Below, in pieces: positions 11,440-22,734 of a stretch of 64,000 bases of DNA (position 1 is the stretch's first letter; every line of letters starts with the position of its first letter). Below the pieces are notes generated by a model. That model was given only the letters and a program-made list of their open reading frames with translations, was not told the origin of the DNA and ran no database searches. The translations under genes were made by a program, and so were the position numbers. Source of the DNA: Bimastos eiseni (taxonomy: Eukaryota; Annelida; Clitellata; Crassiclitellata; Lumbricidae). The stretch covers positions 1,043,964 through 1,107,963 of the forward strand of contig OY365818.1 of the NCBI GenBank assembly GCA_959347315.1. The letters are read 5' to 3'.

Positions 11440-12639
11440 GAGGTGTGTATGACGCATCTCTCGTAAATATGCTTGCGCTCTGAACTCAAGTTCCAGTAGC
11501 TCCTTAGGACATTAGGAGTCTGTGATCACGATTTTATGTACCGTTGTAACACACGTTCTTGTAATGGAGAAATCAAAAAAAGGATAGAAGACACACTGAT
11601 TTTCAGTAGATGTATTTGTGTATTTAAAGCTCACACGAAAACACTGCGAATCTACAGCGCATACATTTCATTTACTCGACGAGGTTGTTGTCATCCTAGG
11701 TTTGCTTGTCTATCTGTCGTTCTCGCTGCATATATGTCTCCATATGCCTCCATATTTTTCTATCTGTCTGCTTGCCATCTGTCTGTACCAGTGTCAATAT
11801 TCTATCAGGCTTATCATATTGCCTTCTAGTAAGCGTGTCTGCCTGTCTGTATGTCTGCGGGTCTGTCAAAACACAATTTCTTACGGAAGTCTCACAAAAT
11901 TATATTACCTGTCTGACTGTCAATGTGTCTCTCTGTGTGTCTATTTGTCCGTTCCTTAGGCCGCCTGTCCGTCTATCTGTCCTGAAATGTCAGCTCTATG
12001 ACATTACAGACCATCTTTTGTCTGCCTATAACATTTGATCTGACATCGATAATTCTATGGCTATTTTCTCTAATCACAGCCAGATCATCTGCTATTGCGC
12101 TCTACACCTTCGCCAATCCAGGTATCGCCCGCCAAAGACCAGCTAATCTTTCACCAACAAGGGAGTGAATGATGGCTCTTGAGAACAGACCACTTTAGCA
12201 CAAGTTCATTCCTCAAACATGCCAACTTCGGCTTCAGGAACTTAGGAACGTACAATTCTGCTCTTCAGCATCTGCTCAACGCTCAGCAGCAATAGAGGCG
12301 AACGGTCACCTCTAGGGATGTACAGAGTTCCTGTAGAGGCGTGCACAATGTTTCGGCCAAGGGAGTGTCCAGTATTTTTTGCGGAGGTTAGTCCAAGCAT
12401 TGGGTAGAGAAGTTCCCAGTATTTCATGTAAGAGATGGCAGTTGATTCGATACAGACTTATCTGATGGTTCCTCAAAAGAGTGTTCGGTTTCAAGGTTCA
12501 CTATAGTTCGGTTGAGTAAATCAAAGTATTTCGGTTGAGAATGTTCACTGTCCAGGCCTGCGATCAACAGATGTCCTGTTTTTCGTCTGTGGTATCAAGT
12601 ATTTGGGATGGTCTGTAAAATTTTGTAAATGACGGTTCG
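11439..12639. other. Intergenic with degenerate CTGT-rich stretch
   Basis: 11700-11980 is rich in TCTGTCTGTATGTCTG-type words and gives Cys/Leu/Ser-rich open frames in several frames, consistent with a decayed microsatellite. No gene is supported. Confidence 0.5.
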
Positions 12640-12725
12640 CAATTGTAATCGTGATCGTAATCTCTAACTTTTTAAAGCGCCACTTGAAAGCTAAGCGCAG
12701 GGCACCAGCTTATTCACGAGCGCTG
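12640..12725 (+). repeat. Interspersed repeat, family B
   Basis: Second good copy of the repeat at 9345-9430 (CGTAATCTCTAACTTTTTAA, GCCACTTGAAAGC, GCAGGGCACCAGCTTAT). Confidence 0.6.
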
Positions 12726-13134
12726 GTAGTGTATCTGTTCGAAGACTAACCGATCTTTCGGATGGTCGTAACTTCAACCTGAAGGTGGGACACCGTCCCA
12801 TGAAGGCGAGACATTGCTGAAGCATGCAATCTCAGAACTCTACGTTTAGCGGTTTAACCAGTTGTCCACGTCTCACTGGCTAATCACTGTTGCTCTCAAT
12901 ATGTAGATTCTGTCACGTTATAGCGTCATCATTGTGCTTCCCTTTCCTTCTACTTGTACCATGCGATAGCCAATGAAAGACGACTCAGGCTTTGACTTGA
13001 GCATTCGCCAAGGGTGGCAGTTGAGCGTTGAAAATCCTCCGGACGACTCCTTTCAACGACATGTGCAGAAATCGTCTCCCCTCACATAATTATCTCCTAC
13101 AGAGTGCTTAGCTCATTCTCCCTTCAATCTGGTT

Positions 13135-16100
13135 TCATACCCGCTGAACTCGAGTGTTGAGCATCGGTGTCTTAGATATGATAACCGTTTCAGCAGCGGC
13201 TCTTCTGCCCTTCAGTCTGTCTCCCTCCGACGACAGACTGTCACCGTCATCGTTGGCAAGCAGTACGTACTGACCGAGGTCCAACGTCCGCACGCTCTGC
13301 TTCCACGCCTTTACCAAAATCTCCTTGAAGTAGGCGCCCCAGCCGACCTTCTCGTAGCTGTCCAGTGCGGCTCCGTTTTCCAGTAGCAGCTCGACGATGT
13401 CCTCGTGTCCGTTCTGGTGGGCCAGCTGGATCGGAGCCACACCCTCGCGTGACTCGTGGCACACCTCGCTTCCGGCCTTGACGAGGAACTCGACCACTCG
13501 TCGGTGCCCGTTGAGGCAGGCCATATGAAGCGGAATCATTCCTCTCTCATCCTCCGCGTTGGCGTCTGCGCTGTTGAACAAAAGCATCTGAACCATCTCG
13601 AGGTCTCCGTGCTGAGCGGCGTAATGCAGACACGTTGCTCCGTCCGTGGATGCAAGACTCACCTTAGCCCTCGACAGAACCAACTCCTCGGCCACGAGGA
13701 TGTGTCCGTTCTGGACCGCCAGAAGCACGGCGCTGGTGCCTTCACTGGCCTGATGATTTGTATCGGCTCCAGCAGACACCAGCCTCTGAACCACAGGGTG
13801 ATGACCATACTGGCTGGCGAAGAACAGCGGCGTCCAACCAGCATCATCCGTGAGGTCAACCTGGGCACCGGCGCGTAGCAACAAATCGACGATTGTGGCG
13901 TTGCCGTTCTGACAGGCAATATGCAGCGAGGAGAATCCGTCCTGGACCTGAAGATTGACGTCGGTTCCGCTGGATAGGAGACATTCGACGATCCCTGTGT
14001 GGCCGGACTTCGTGGCGAAGTACAAGGGGTTAATCTGGTCGTGAGTGTCGAGGTTGACGTCTGCTCCTCCCGATAGAAGCTCGTTGACGATCTCCAGGTG
14101 ACCCTGATCGCAGGCCACGTGTAGCGGAGCGACCCCGGTTAACTCCTGTAGGTTCACATTTGCCCCGTGACCGACCAAACACGTGACAAACTCAAGGGAC
14201 CCTCGCTGTGTCGCCAGAACTAGCGGGGTAAACCCCTCCCTCGTCTGAACATCGGCGTTGACTCCAGCCTCCAGTAGGACCCTGGCGACTTCCATGTGAT
14301 CGTCTTGGATGGAGTAGTGAAGCGGGGTCCAGCCATTTGTATCCTGTCTGCTCCCGAAGGCCCCACAGTCAAGCAGGAGCTCGACCACCGGCAGATGTCC
14401 GTTCTGGGCTGCGATATGTAGGGGACAACATCCCTGGTTCTCGGCCACGTTCACATCCGCCGATACATCCGACACGAGGTGCCTCACAACATCCTCGTGA
14501 CCCTCCTGAGCCGCCAGATAGAGACTCGTAAAGCCGTGGTAGGTCTTGCGGTCCACGTCCACCGACGACTCAGCGAGAACCGCGACCGCTCGGCAATGTC
14601 CGGCTTGGGCGGCAGCGTGCAGAGCCGTCCAACCGAGGAAGTCAACTCGATCGGGCTGGGCGCCTAGCTCAATGAGCCGGATAATGCAGTCGACGTGACC
14701 GCTATGGGCAGCAATGAAGAGAGGAGTGTGGCCATCGATAGTCTGCGTGTTAACGTCTGCCCCGTGCCGATTGAGCAGATCGATACAATCTAGGAAGCTG
14801 TTCTCAGCGGCAAAGTGCATCGGCGTCCATCCCTTCTTGTCTTGTAGATTGACCAGGGCACCCGCCTCAACCAGACTAACCACCGTGTCAAGGTCGTCCT
14901 GTCGGCAGGCGGCGTGCAGAGCGGACGTGCACTCGTCCGTCTCCATCTCCTTCCGATTGACCTCTGCACCGTGTTTTAACAACAGCCTTACCACGGACGG
15001 GTGACGGTTGAGAACGGCAATCAGTAGACTAGAGTGTCCATCATTCGTTTGGAGGTCGGCGTTCACTCCAGCGTTAAGCAACGCAACAACCACCTCGTCG
15101 TGTCCATTCTGGGCAGCGTGGTGCAGAGGCGACCATCCAACCGCATCCGTCGCGGCTGAATCAGCTCCGTGAACGAGCAGCACCCGAACGGCATCGGCGT
15201 GACCGTTCTCGGATGCCAGATGCAGCGGAGTGTATCGATCGCCGGTCCTGCGATTGATTTCTGCTCCGTTTGACAGCAGGATGCTGACTATATCCACGTG
15301 ACCGTCCTGTGCGGCGTAATGCAGTGGTGACCACGAAGAGGACTTTGCCACCATGTTTGGATTGGCCTTGAACTCGAGCAGAAGGGTCACGGTCCCGTGA
15401 TGACCGTTCTGACATGCCACGTGGATCGGAGCGAAGCCGTCCTCTTCCGTTAGATCAACGTCCGCCTCGTTCTCCATCAGCACCCTCGCGATGTCCTCGT
15501 ACCCGTGCTGGGCTGCTAAATACAGGGCAACGATCCCGTCCTTGCTGGGATAGTTGACGCTCAGTCCGCTGTCGACGAGAGCCCGAACCACATCCAGCTG
15601 GCCCTTCTCGCAGGCCCCGTGAAGGGCCGTCCACCCATCGGAGTCCTGGACCATCACGTCAGGCCCCGACGATAGCAACATTTCCACGGTGGATATATGC
15701 CCCGCCTGCGATGCAAGATACAATGCCGTATAGTTCTCCATCGTCACAGCATTGATCAAGGCACCTCTATCTAGCAGGTGCTTGGCAATCCCGTCAAATC
15801 CCTTATCACAGGCAAAGTGTAGCGCAGTCCAATCCTCCCTATCGCCAGCGTTTACGTCGGCCCCTGCCTCCATGAGCATCTCCACTACCCGCGGAAATCC
15901 CTGAGAGCAGGCGCAGTGCAGCGGCGTCCATCCCCCAGTCTCGTTCCTCCGATTCACGTCTGCACCTGCCGAGATGAAAACCCGGATGATCTCTTCGTTA
16001 CCAAGCTCCGCAGCCAACGTGAAGGCGCTCAGTCCGTTGGGTAATACAGTCGTACAGACTTCGCCCGCTTCGCCCGCTTCGCCGCCGAACCTCTCGATTC

Positions 16101-16272
16101 CTGCTGCCAGTGTCTCCACATCTTCCGTTCGGACGAGATCGATAAAGTCCGCCGCTGCGTCTAAACGTGCGTCAACTTCGTTTTCATTTTCTTCGTCTGT
16201 GACTAGTTGTTCGTCGTCGTCGTCAGTGACTATGGATCCATCTTCGTTTCTTACTTCGAAATCAGGCTCCAT
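13135..16272 (-). CDS. Giant ankyrin-repeat protein, 27 repeats
   Basis: Single uninterrupted coding region of 1045 aa. The first true ATG is at 16272 (MEPDFEV). The open frame continues upstream to 16329 only through non-ATG codons, and TTATCTTTTCAG at about 16303-16314 resembles a 3' splice acceptor, so a 5' untranslated exon may precede it. Residues 1-78 are acidic (DDDDEQ, EENENE). From about residue 79 to 973 there are 27 consecutive ankyrin repeats of 33 aa with the usual TPLHxAxxxGH, VVxxLLxxGAxVN pattern, plus a partial 28th (GWGAYFKEI). The tail of about 70 aa is Ser/Arg-containing with no known domain. Trp at the position before TPLH recurs in repeats 3, 8, 13, 18, 23 and 28. Ankyrin arrays are protein-binding scaffolds; no enzymatic domain, membrane segment or signal peptide is seen, so a cytosolic scaffold role is inferred. 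The partner is unknown. The coding block is more GC-rich than its flanks. Confidence 0.93.
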   Translation of the reverse strand: MEPDFEVRNEDGSIVTDDDDEQLVTDEENENEVDARLDAAADFIDLVRTEDVETLAAGIERFGGEAGEAGEVCTTVLPNGLSAFTLAAELGNEEIIRVFISAGADVNRRNETGGWTPLHCACSQGFPRVVEMLMEAGADVNAGDREDWTALHFACDKGFDGIAKHLLDRGALINAVTMENYTALYLASQAGHISTVEMLLSSGPDVMVQDSDGWTALHGACEKGQLDVVRALVDSGLSVNYPSKDGIVALYLAAQHGYEDIARVLMENEADVDLTEEDGFAPIHVACQNGHHGTVTLLLEFKANPNMVAKSSSWSPLHYAAQDGHVDIVSILLSNGAEINRRTGDRYTPLHLASENGHADAVRVLLVHGADSAATDAVGWSPLHHAAQNGHDEVVVALLNAGVNADLQTNDGHSSLLIAVLNRHPSVVRLLLKHGAEVNRKEMETDECTSALHAACRQDDLDTVVSLVEAGALVNLQDKKGWTPMHFAAENSFLDCIDLLNRHGADVNTQTIDGHTPLFIAAHSGHVDCIIRLIELGAQPDRVDFLGWTALHAAAQAGHCRAVAVLAESSVDVDRKTYHGFTSLYLAAQEGHEDVVRHLVSDVSADVNVAENQGCCPLHIAAQNGHLPVVELLLDCGAFGSRQDTNGWTPLHYSIQDDHMEVARVLLEAGVNADVQTREGFTPLVLATQRGSLEFVTCLVGHGANVNLQELTGVAPLHVACDQGHLEIVNELLSGGADVNLDTHDQINPLYFATKSGHTGIVECLLSSGTDVNLQVQDGFSSLHIACQNGNATIVDLLLRAGAQVDLTDDAGWTPLFFASQYGHHPVVQRLVSAGADTNHQASEGTSAVLLAVQNGHILVAEELVLSRAKVSLASTDGATCLHYAAQHGDLEMVQMLLFNSADANAEDERGMIPLHMACLNGHRRVVEFLVKAGSEVCHESREGVAPIQLAHQNGHEDIVELLLENGAALDSYEKVGWGAYFKEILVKAWKQSVRTLDLGQYVLLANDDGDSLSSEGDRLKGRRAAAETVIISKTPMLNTRVQRV

Positions 16273-16329
16273 TAGTGAGTTTACTGATCGAAAGCGACTA
16301 GGCTGAAAAGATAATTGAAATAGATGCAA

Positions 16330-18092
16330 AGAAATATATTATGAGTCTCCTGAAATCAACGCCAAGGGTTAACCCTCATTGTCATCACATTACTCATTTA
16401 TATTCTTGCTTTGCTTTCTAACAAAATTGAGATTTTAATTCGCGAAAAGAGATGATTTTAAGGCCTACTTTATATTCTTTACGATAATAATCTCTTATTT
16501 CTGCTAAATCACAAGTCTGTTTATTCGTAATATGTTATCGGTGGTTCTAATTCCGCAAGACGAAACACTTGATTCGACATAATCTTCACAACGTGTGCTC
16601 CCTAGTCAACTCACAATGAGTATACAGACCGAAGTGAAAGTCAGTGGGCAGATCGTTTGGCAAGGGAGAGGGTTTGCCATCCACCCACGCACACCACGGC
16701 TAAGAAAGGCGAAGTCACCAGCATCTTATTGTGTTATAATTACCGCTTTAGAGCCTGCAACGTAATGAACAGTTACAGCAAATCTTTTAAGTGATTGAGT
16801 GAACCAGTGATGCTTCTAAATAGTGACAACATATTAAACAGACTACACTTAAGCAGGTTTTGAGAATCGAACTCATAATTGCAAGCGTGACCTAATATTC
16901 GCAGTTTTTTTACGACAGCACACTAAAAACCATACAATATCACATCATTTCAATCTGTACCACCTACATTGCCTTAGTAGAGGCTGTAATTGCCCACTAC
17001 GTCAGCTGCGTACCGTTGCATGCTCACTAACTGTTAGTGTTGTGATTACTCTTTGGCACTATTTCATAACGCCATGCCTTGGCTACTGAATAGCAATCCC
17101 AACATTACCTAAGCAATGACTTCCTTTTGATGACCTAGTTCGGCAGGACCTCCTCCACTCCCCTTCCTCATAGCCAACGCCTCAACTCAGTCGACTGTCT
17201 TGCAGTCCTTGTTCCATAGCATCTCTGAAACATCTTCGTCGTCAAAAACTACAACAATAACAACATAATTCAAATCAATATCGTAATAGTCATTGTCATT
17301 TTAATGACGATAACCCTGCATTTTAGAAACTCAACCGCACCGCCAACTTTGACGTCTTTACAGTGATCCGGCGTGGAATTCGGGCCAGATGTTGCATGGC
17401 TTCCTCTCCCCATACCCCCCCGAGTAAAGAGTTTCCTTATCCCATTAAAATGCGGATAGGCAGTGGGTTTAATAAACAATATACTAATTTTATTTACTTA
17501 TTATTGGTACTCACCACTTGAATTTATCGAGTACTTAACGAGTACTTCATTGAATACTTCATCGAGCACAGCTTGTTTATTTCAAAGTACTGAGTCGTAA
17601 AAGAGAGCTAACTTCTAAGTAAGTCAATCAATTCGGACCCACTTCTGTCAAACAATTAAACCCAGCCCAATGGCTCATATCCGACCTATCACCATTCATT
17701 TATTGACTATTCATGAATGACCTGGATCGTGCAACAACCTACTCCAAACCCACGTTCCCTCAACCAGCACCCTTCCAACATTTCTCTGTGCAAAACCATG
17801 CGTAGAGACAAAGTACGGGAATAAACAATTCAAATACAAAAACGAAGTATATCGTAATTCCAAACTAGAGTGCTTTACCTGTCGCGCTCCGCGTGTTTAG
17901 CACACCTTGAAAATAGCTTGAAACAGATATAAATCGGTAATCCTTCAATCTAGTCTAAACGCATACATTATCCATCAATTTAGGTCATGTCAACAAATAT
18001 CGCAGCATGAAATACCATGTGATATATATTACTGTGTGTAGGTAAGTGCGTGTATATGTGTGAGCACGTGTTTATGGGTTTCTCTAAGCAGA

Positions 18093-18126
<34 letters not shown>

Positions 18127-20257
18127 CATATATATAATATATATAGAGAGAGAAGGACAGAAACAGACAGAGAGACATACAAAAGAGACAGTCAGATAAT
18201 ATACAGTGGCTATATATATATCGTGCATAGGTGTTGGTTTGTTTGCATAAATTAGATTATTGAATTGGCCGATTTCGCAAGACCTCATGACTCTCAGCTC
18301 GTCAAACATTAATATCTCTAACACTGGGCCTTTTAGTCCAACACAATACCAGATATTGACCCTCCTCGGTTAAGAGGTATGAACCTGATTGTCATGTGTA
18401 GGCCTATGTGTATCAATGAGGCCTGCTTAATTACCACTCCCTCCATTCGAGTGGCTGCCCTGATCAAAGGCATACAAGTACACATGCTAAGCATGTCAGC
18501 ATGAACTGATTATGAAGGTATTATAATGTGGTATTTCACTAATAACCAACAACTACTGGTATCTGGTAACTCATACCTGCATACATGCACATACCAACAT
18601 ATATACGCAGTGTTCATGCTAGAGTGATAGGATCTACATAAATTAGTGATTCCGATTAATACTATTATTGCAATTATTATTATCATTACTATTCTGTGCA
18701 TAATTATGCACAGATCTACACATATTATTGCCGTTATCTTCTCATTGCTATCATTTTTCATTGCCATTGATATTGGTATTATTATAATCATCATAATTAT
18801 TCCAAAAGATTATGCAATTTCCTTTGTAGATTACAAAGGGTTCTGACTATTCACATTGCAGTCATAGGCCTATCTGCATGTGACGCCGCCGTGGAACTCA
18901 CCCCTCCTTCAAGCCATATCACCACCAGTCACAGGGCTACAGGCCTACCATCACAGGCCAGCCTGCCCTACGTTTTCTGTAGGCCCAGCCCACGGTGGCG
19001 TAAATGCGAGAGTCGTGTGGGCCAATTCCTACCTTCCTCATCAGGAAAATCAGCTTAAATAAAAGAAACACCTGCTGCGTCAAATACGCCGGCGGTTAAT
19101 AACTGTACAACAACGACATCATGCGCGTACAACATGATGTACACAGACTCACCTGTTGTCGCTGTATAGGGTACAATCGCTTCGAGCGTACAGACGCATG
19201 TACAGACCAATGATCGATTGAATAACGATTTTGACGACCCACCCCTTAATAGCACGCGCTTGCCATTAGCACTGCCAGACATAGCCCAGCGCTGCCCATG
19301 GTCTACCTGTCTACCTGAGTACACGTCATCGCCATAGAGATAAAGGATGTACGTGCAGGCATTGTTTGATGTTTAACACGCCACCTATCGACTAGAAAAG
19401 GCCTAGCCATCTGGCGAATAACTTACGACTTACGTCTGTTGAAAAAGTTTTTAGGACGTCAAATCAGTTGGCCACCTGACGAATTGCTGGAGCGGCAATC
19501 GTGACGCTTTTGTCCACCTTCTCCTTTCCACCTTTTGAATTCTAGTGCCACTAATTTAAGAAGAAGAAACTGTTGTCGGGTGTGGCACGGGATCGACTTT
19601 CTACTCAAGTCACACTAACTGTTCGTTAGAGAGCGTCAATTCAGTTGGTAGACAAAATAATAAAAGAGAAAAACTGACTGATGTTGCATTTCTTCTGAAT
19701 TAAACGCAGATACAATGATTTGGGGCACGATCTAAATATTTCTAGGGCAGAGAATTATAAGGCTATGTGTCCACTGCTTAATCTCATGAGAATTGTGCCT
19801 TCTAATTCTCAGCTCTCGATTTGCTATGACGTCATTGTATAGGTCCAAGGGATGTGGATTAGTGAACCGAAGCTTGTGATGTAGTCGCTGAAATGGGTGA
19901 TTAAATTTAATGAACATGGAACCAGAATAGTACAGTGATTGGTTTTAACTTCTTTTAAATCATTTGTGTTATGTTAGTAATGTTAATTAGCTCAACTCTC
20001 AATTTAATTGATTTTGAACTTAAAACAATTGTTAAGCCTAAATTGAAATACTGATACCTGTGATACGCTTCCGTTGGACGGGGAGCATCACACTGGCACT
20101 CGCAGATTCGATACCACAGAAAATGCTTGATTTGTCTGCTCTTAGATTAAACATCGATTTCATTAGATCGGAATAAATTGTGTTAGACAATTGTGTTAGC
20201 AAAGACAGAACTATTCTTGAATGGGTAAGATTATTATCACAGTTGTCAGTATTTTGT
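16330..20257. other. Intergenic, AT-rich, no gene recognised
   Basis: About 4 kb between the ankyrin gene and dachshund's 3' side. It contains an AT microsatellite with an adjacent GA stretch (18094-18170) and an ATT/ATC-rich patch (18655-18800). Open frames such as 17980-18324 and 18510-18794 follow these low-complexity tracts. No protein or RNA gene is supported. Confidence 0.5.
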
Positions 20258-20500
20258 GTAGCACGGTAGCTGATCGGTTAGAGCGGTCGGCCCGTAAGAC
20301 TCAGTATGCGCTATAAGTGAGCGGGTTCGACCCTCGTCCGAGGCGTACGTCGCTGTGTATGGACCTTTAGCAACTCCTTCGCACACAATTGCTCTGAAGT
20401 ATAACTGCAATTGCACGGTCGAGGTGTGTGCACTTCTGAACTAAACTGTAAGAAGGGCGATATCAAATTTCGGAATAAATAAATAAATAAAATAAATAAT
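20258..20500 (+). mobile_element. tRNA-derived SINE, family 1
   Basis: Plus-strand copy. A box TAGCTGATCGGTTAGAGCGG, B box GGGTTCGACCC, family body (CAATTGCTCTGAAG, GGCGATATCAAATTTCGG) and an AAAT-repeat tail ending about 20500. Confidence 0.88.
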
Positions 20501-20582
20501 TGGAGATGACATTAGAATGGACGATTGATACCGATGCAATAAAGAAACGATAAAATGAAAGTCAATCGTTTCTTCATAGTGA

Positions 20583-20874
20583 ATTGAAAAACTCTAAAGT
20601 TGTCTTCATGAGACACAGAATCATTTTTTACTCTTAACTCGTCTTTCACAAATAAGAAAATTTCGAAAATACAACAATGATGCGATTTTATTATTATGCA
20701 TTTATGAAGCGCCATTGCGTAACGACAACCATTGATCGATGGCGCTGAGGAATTGCGAGTGACGGAGAACTTGTTCGTCAACCCTATACAGTTCCCTTCC
20801 ATGAGAAATGGGATCGAACCTGTACTCTCTGCATTAAAAAGCGAGCCCCTAACTAATCAACCATCGCATCCCAC
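20583..20874 (-). mobile_element. tRNA-derived SINE, family 2, copy 1
   Basis: On the minus strand the head at 20874 reads GATGGTTGATTAGTTAGG (A-box-like) and GGTTCGATCCC (B box), followed by a body and a GGCGCTTCATAAATGC tail with ATT repeats. Bases 20583-20850 are repeated almost exactly at 21478-21745. Confidence 0.75.
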
Positions 20875-21477
20875 ATGGAGTGCACGCGAGGACTTTGACT
20901 CAGTCGCCATCCTATTCACAGAGTCACGCGTTGTTTCGAAGTGCAGGCAGGGCAAAAAATGGCACCGTTTGGTGTATCGATTGAAAAACAGCTCATGGGT
21001 TAAAATCGAGTTTGATGAATTGAATTCCTAGTTCCTGTCGCAGTCGTGTGTAAATCTGAAATCCTTGTGGTTCATGAATTCGATGCCAGAAGTCTTCGAA
21101 GCCGAACTAAGACAAGGATCCATCAGGCTTTCCACTGTCTTTCCTGTTGGGAAAAAGACGCAATGTTATAAACAACCATTTCATCTAACTACACATTGTT
21201 ACAGTCAACAATTTCTTCGCAATTACATCATTAGGATAACCGTATCCTCGTGCTAAACATTGTTAAGGTCAACAGTATATTTGCAATACACATTGTAAGG
21301 TGAACAGTAACCTCGTACAGCACATTCTGATGGTCAAGATCATCGTTCAACTCTACTTGGTCAAGGTCATCCATATGTTCTTACTGTTAGACATTACGCA
21401 ACTCCAAATGACAGTCATCAACACTGTCTTATTTAAACTTGTGGGTCGATATAGTCATCGTTTTCATTGGCATTTTC

Positions 21478-21745
21478 ATTGAAAAACTCTAAAGTTGTCT
21501 TCATGAGACACAGAATCATTTTTTACTCTTAACTCGTCTTTCACAAATAAGAAAATTTCGAAAATACAACAATGATGCGATTTTATTATTATGCATTTAT
21601 GAAGCGCCATTGCGTAACGACAACCATTGATCGATGGCGCTGAGGAATTACGAGTGACGGAGAACTTGTTCGTCAACCCTATACAGTTCCCTTCCATGAG
21701 AAATGGGATCGAACCTGTACTCTCTGCATTAAAAAGCGAGCCCCT
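21478..21745 (-). mobile_element. tRNA-derived SINE, family 2, copy 2
   Basis: A 268-base stretch aligned without gaps to 20583-20850 at an offset of 895, with one difference noticed (GAATTACGAG against GAATTGCGAG). Beyond 21745 the head diverges from copy 1, so only the body and B-box part is shared. Confidence 0.8.
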
Positions 21746-21829
21746 GACCGCAACTCGACATTGCAGCTTCATCGTGCTGCCGGTGCTTTGTGCAAACAGA
21801 CACCGGCGCTTTAGAAGTTGCCGACTACA

Positions 21830-22200
21830 ACAGCTTCATCTTCCTCTTCCTCTCACCTGTTCCCATTTTGTCGGACAGGTGACCAACGATGACAGCAGAT
21901 GGCTTTCCATCAAAGATGTCAGTTTCCGCCAACGACAGACCTACATCTACAATAGTCATTCGTAGTCCAGATATACCAGAGCAAAAGATTTAGTTTTAAA
22001 CTCTTTCCGGAAAACGCACCTGGCCAAGATATCCACCATAACGTCAACATAATCTCTAGATTATTGTGGAGCCTAAAGAAGGATAGACCTTACACACATT
22101 CAGTGCCAGTCCCAAGCCTAAATAATGGAAGAAGGCGTTACAAATGCCTCTGTTATAACACACCGTATCGTTAAACTACTACACGTATTTAGTCCCGCTC
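21830..22200 (+). mobile_element. Probable LINE 3' remnant with interspersed repeat R1
   Basis: Near 22000 the plus strand reads LNSFRKTHLAKI, reminiscent of the last residues of non-LTR reverse transcriptase frames. At 22097 a copy of repeat R1 follows (CAGTGCCAGTCCCAAGCCT). Other R1 copies are at 24995, 30537, 31569, 53818 and, inverted, 42290. The LINE assignment is tentative. Confidence 0.4.
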
Positions 22201-22425
22201 CCATTTCCACATACCTTCTCAAACAAGAGTCATTATATCCCCAATGAAATTCTCTTCTGCCTAAATGTTTCCTTAATCGTAATCAATAACTTCAAATCGA
22301 TACTCTAGTGCTAGGCGAAGGGTAAAGTGACTTTTCGCAAGCGCTGCGTCAAGTCAGAGAGGTTGTCCAAGGACCTAACAAAGAGAAGATTTCACGAAAG
22401 ATACCGAACGAGTGTGTGGTCTTAC

Positions 22426-22638
22426 TGTTCTCTGTGGCCGATGCGTTGGTGTGTGAGTGGGTGTGTCGTGGGTCCTGCAGCTGGATGATCGAAGCATCCG
22501 TCGTTGGTTGAACAGAGGATGCGGCTGCGGAAGACGATGAGTGGTATTGAATGTTGATGTGTTTCATGGCGTTGTTCAATCTCTCTTCTAGAACACGACG
22601 AGTCTCCTGCTCCTTCTTCAGGCGCTTCTGCAGGATGG
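22426..22638 (-). CDS. dachshund exon with C-terminal coiled coil
   Basis: Acceptor TTACCGTGACTGTAG, then AILQKRLKKEQETRRVLEER, matching the DACH C-terminal coiled coil. A GTAAGA donor at 22421-22425 suggests another exon farther left; reading on instead gives a stop at 22349. Confidence 0.85.
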
Positions 22639-22698
22639 CTACAGTCACGGTAACAGAACAAGAGAAGCGACCGCTAGAGATAAGGTTAGAGAGAAAGG

Positions 22699-22734
<36 letters not shown>

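Noticed and set aside
13247..16306. Several open frames antisense or in other frames within the ankyrin gene
   Set aside because: Shadows of a GC-rich repetitive coding region; the minus-strand ankyrin frame explains them.
16273..16329. Longer N-terminus of the ankyrin protein
   Set aside because: The extension begins at a TTG codon and includes a likely splice acceptor; the first ATG is at 16272.
20258..20345. Apparent tRNA-Ser/Leu gene
   Set aside because: A and B boxes are present, but the acceptor stem does not pair and the same unit with a retroposon tail occurs four times in the window.
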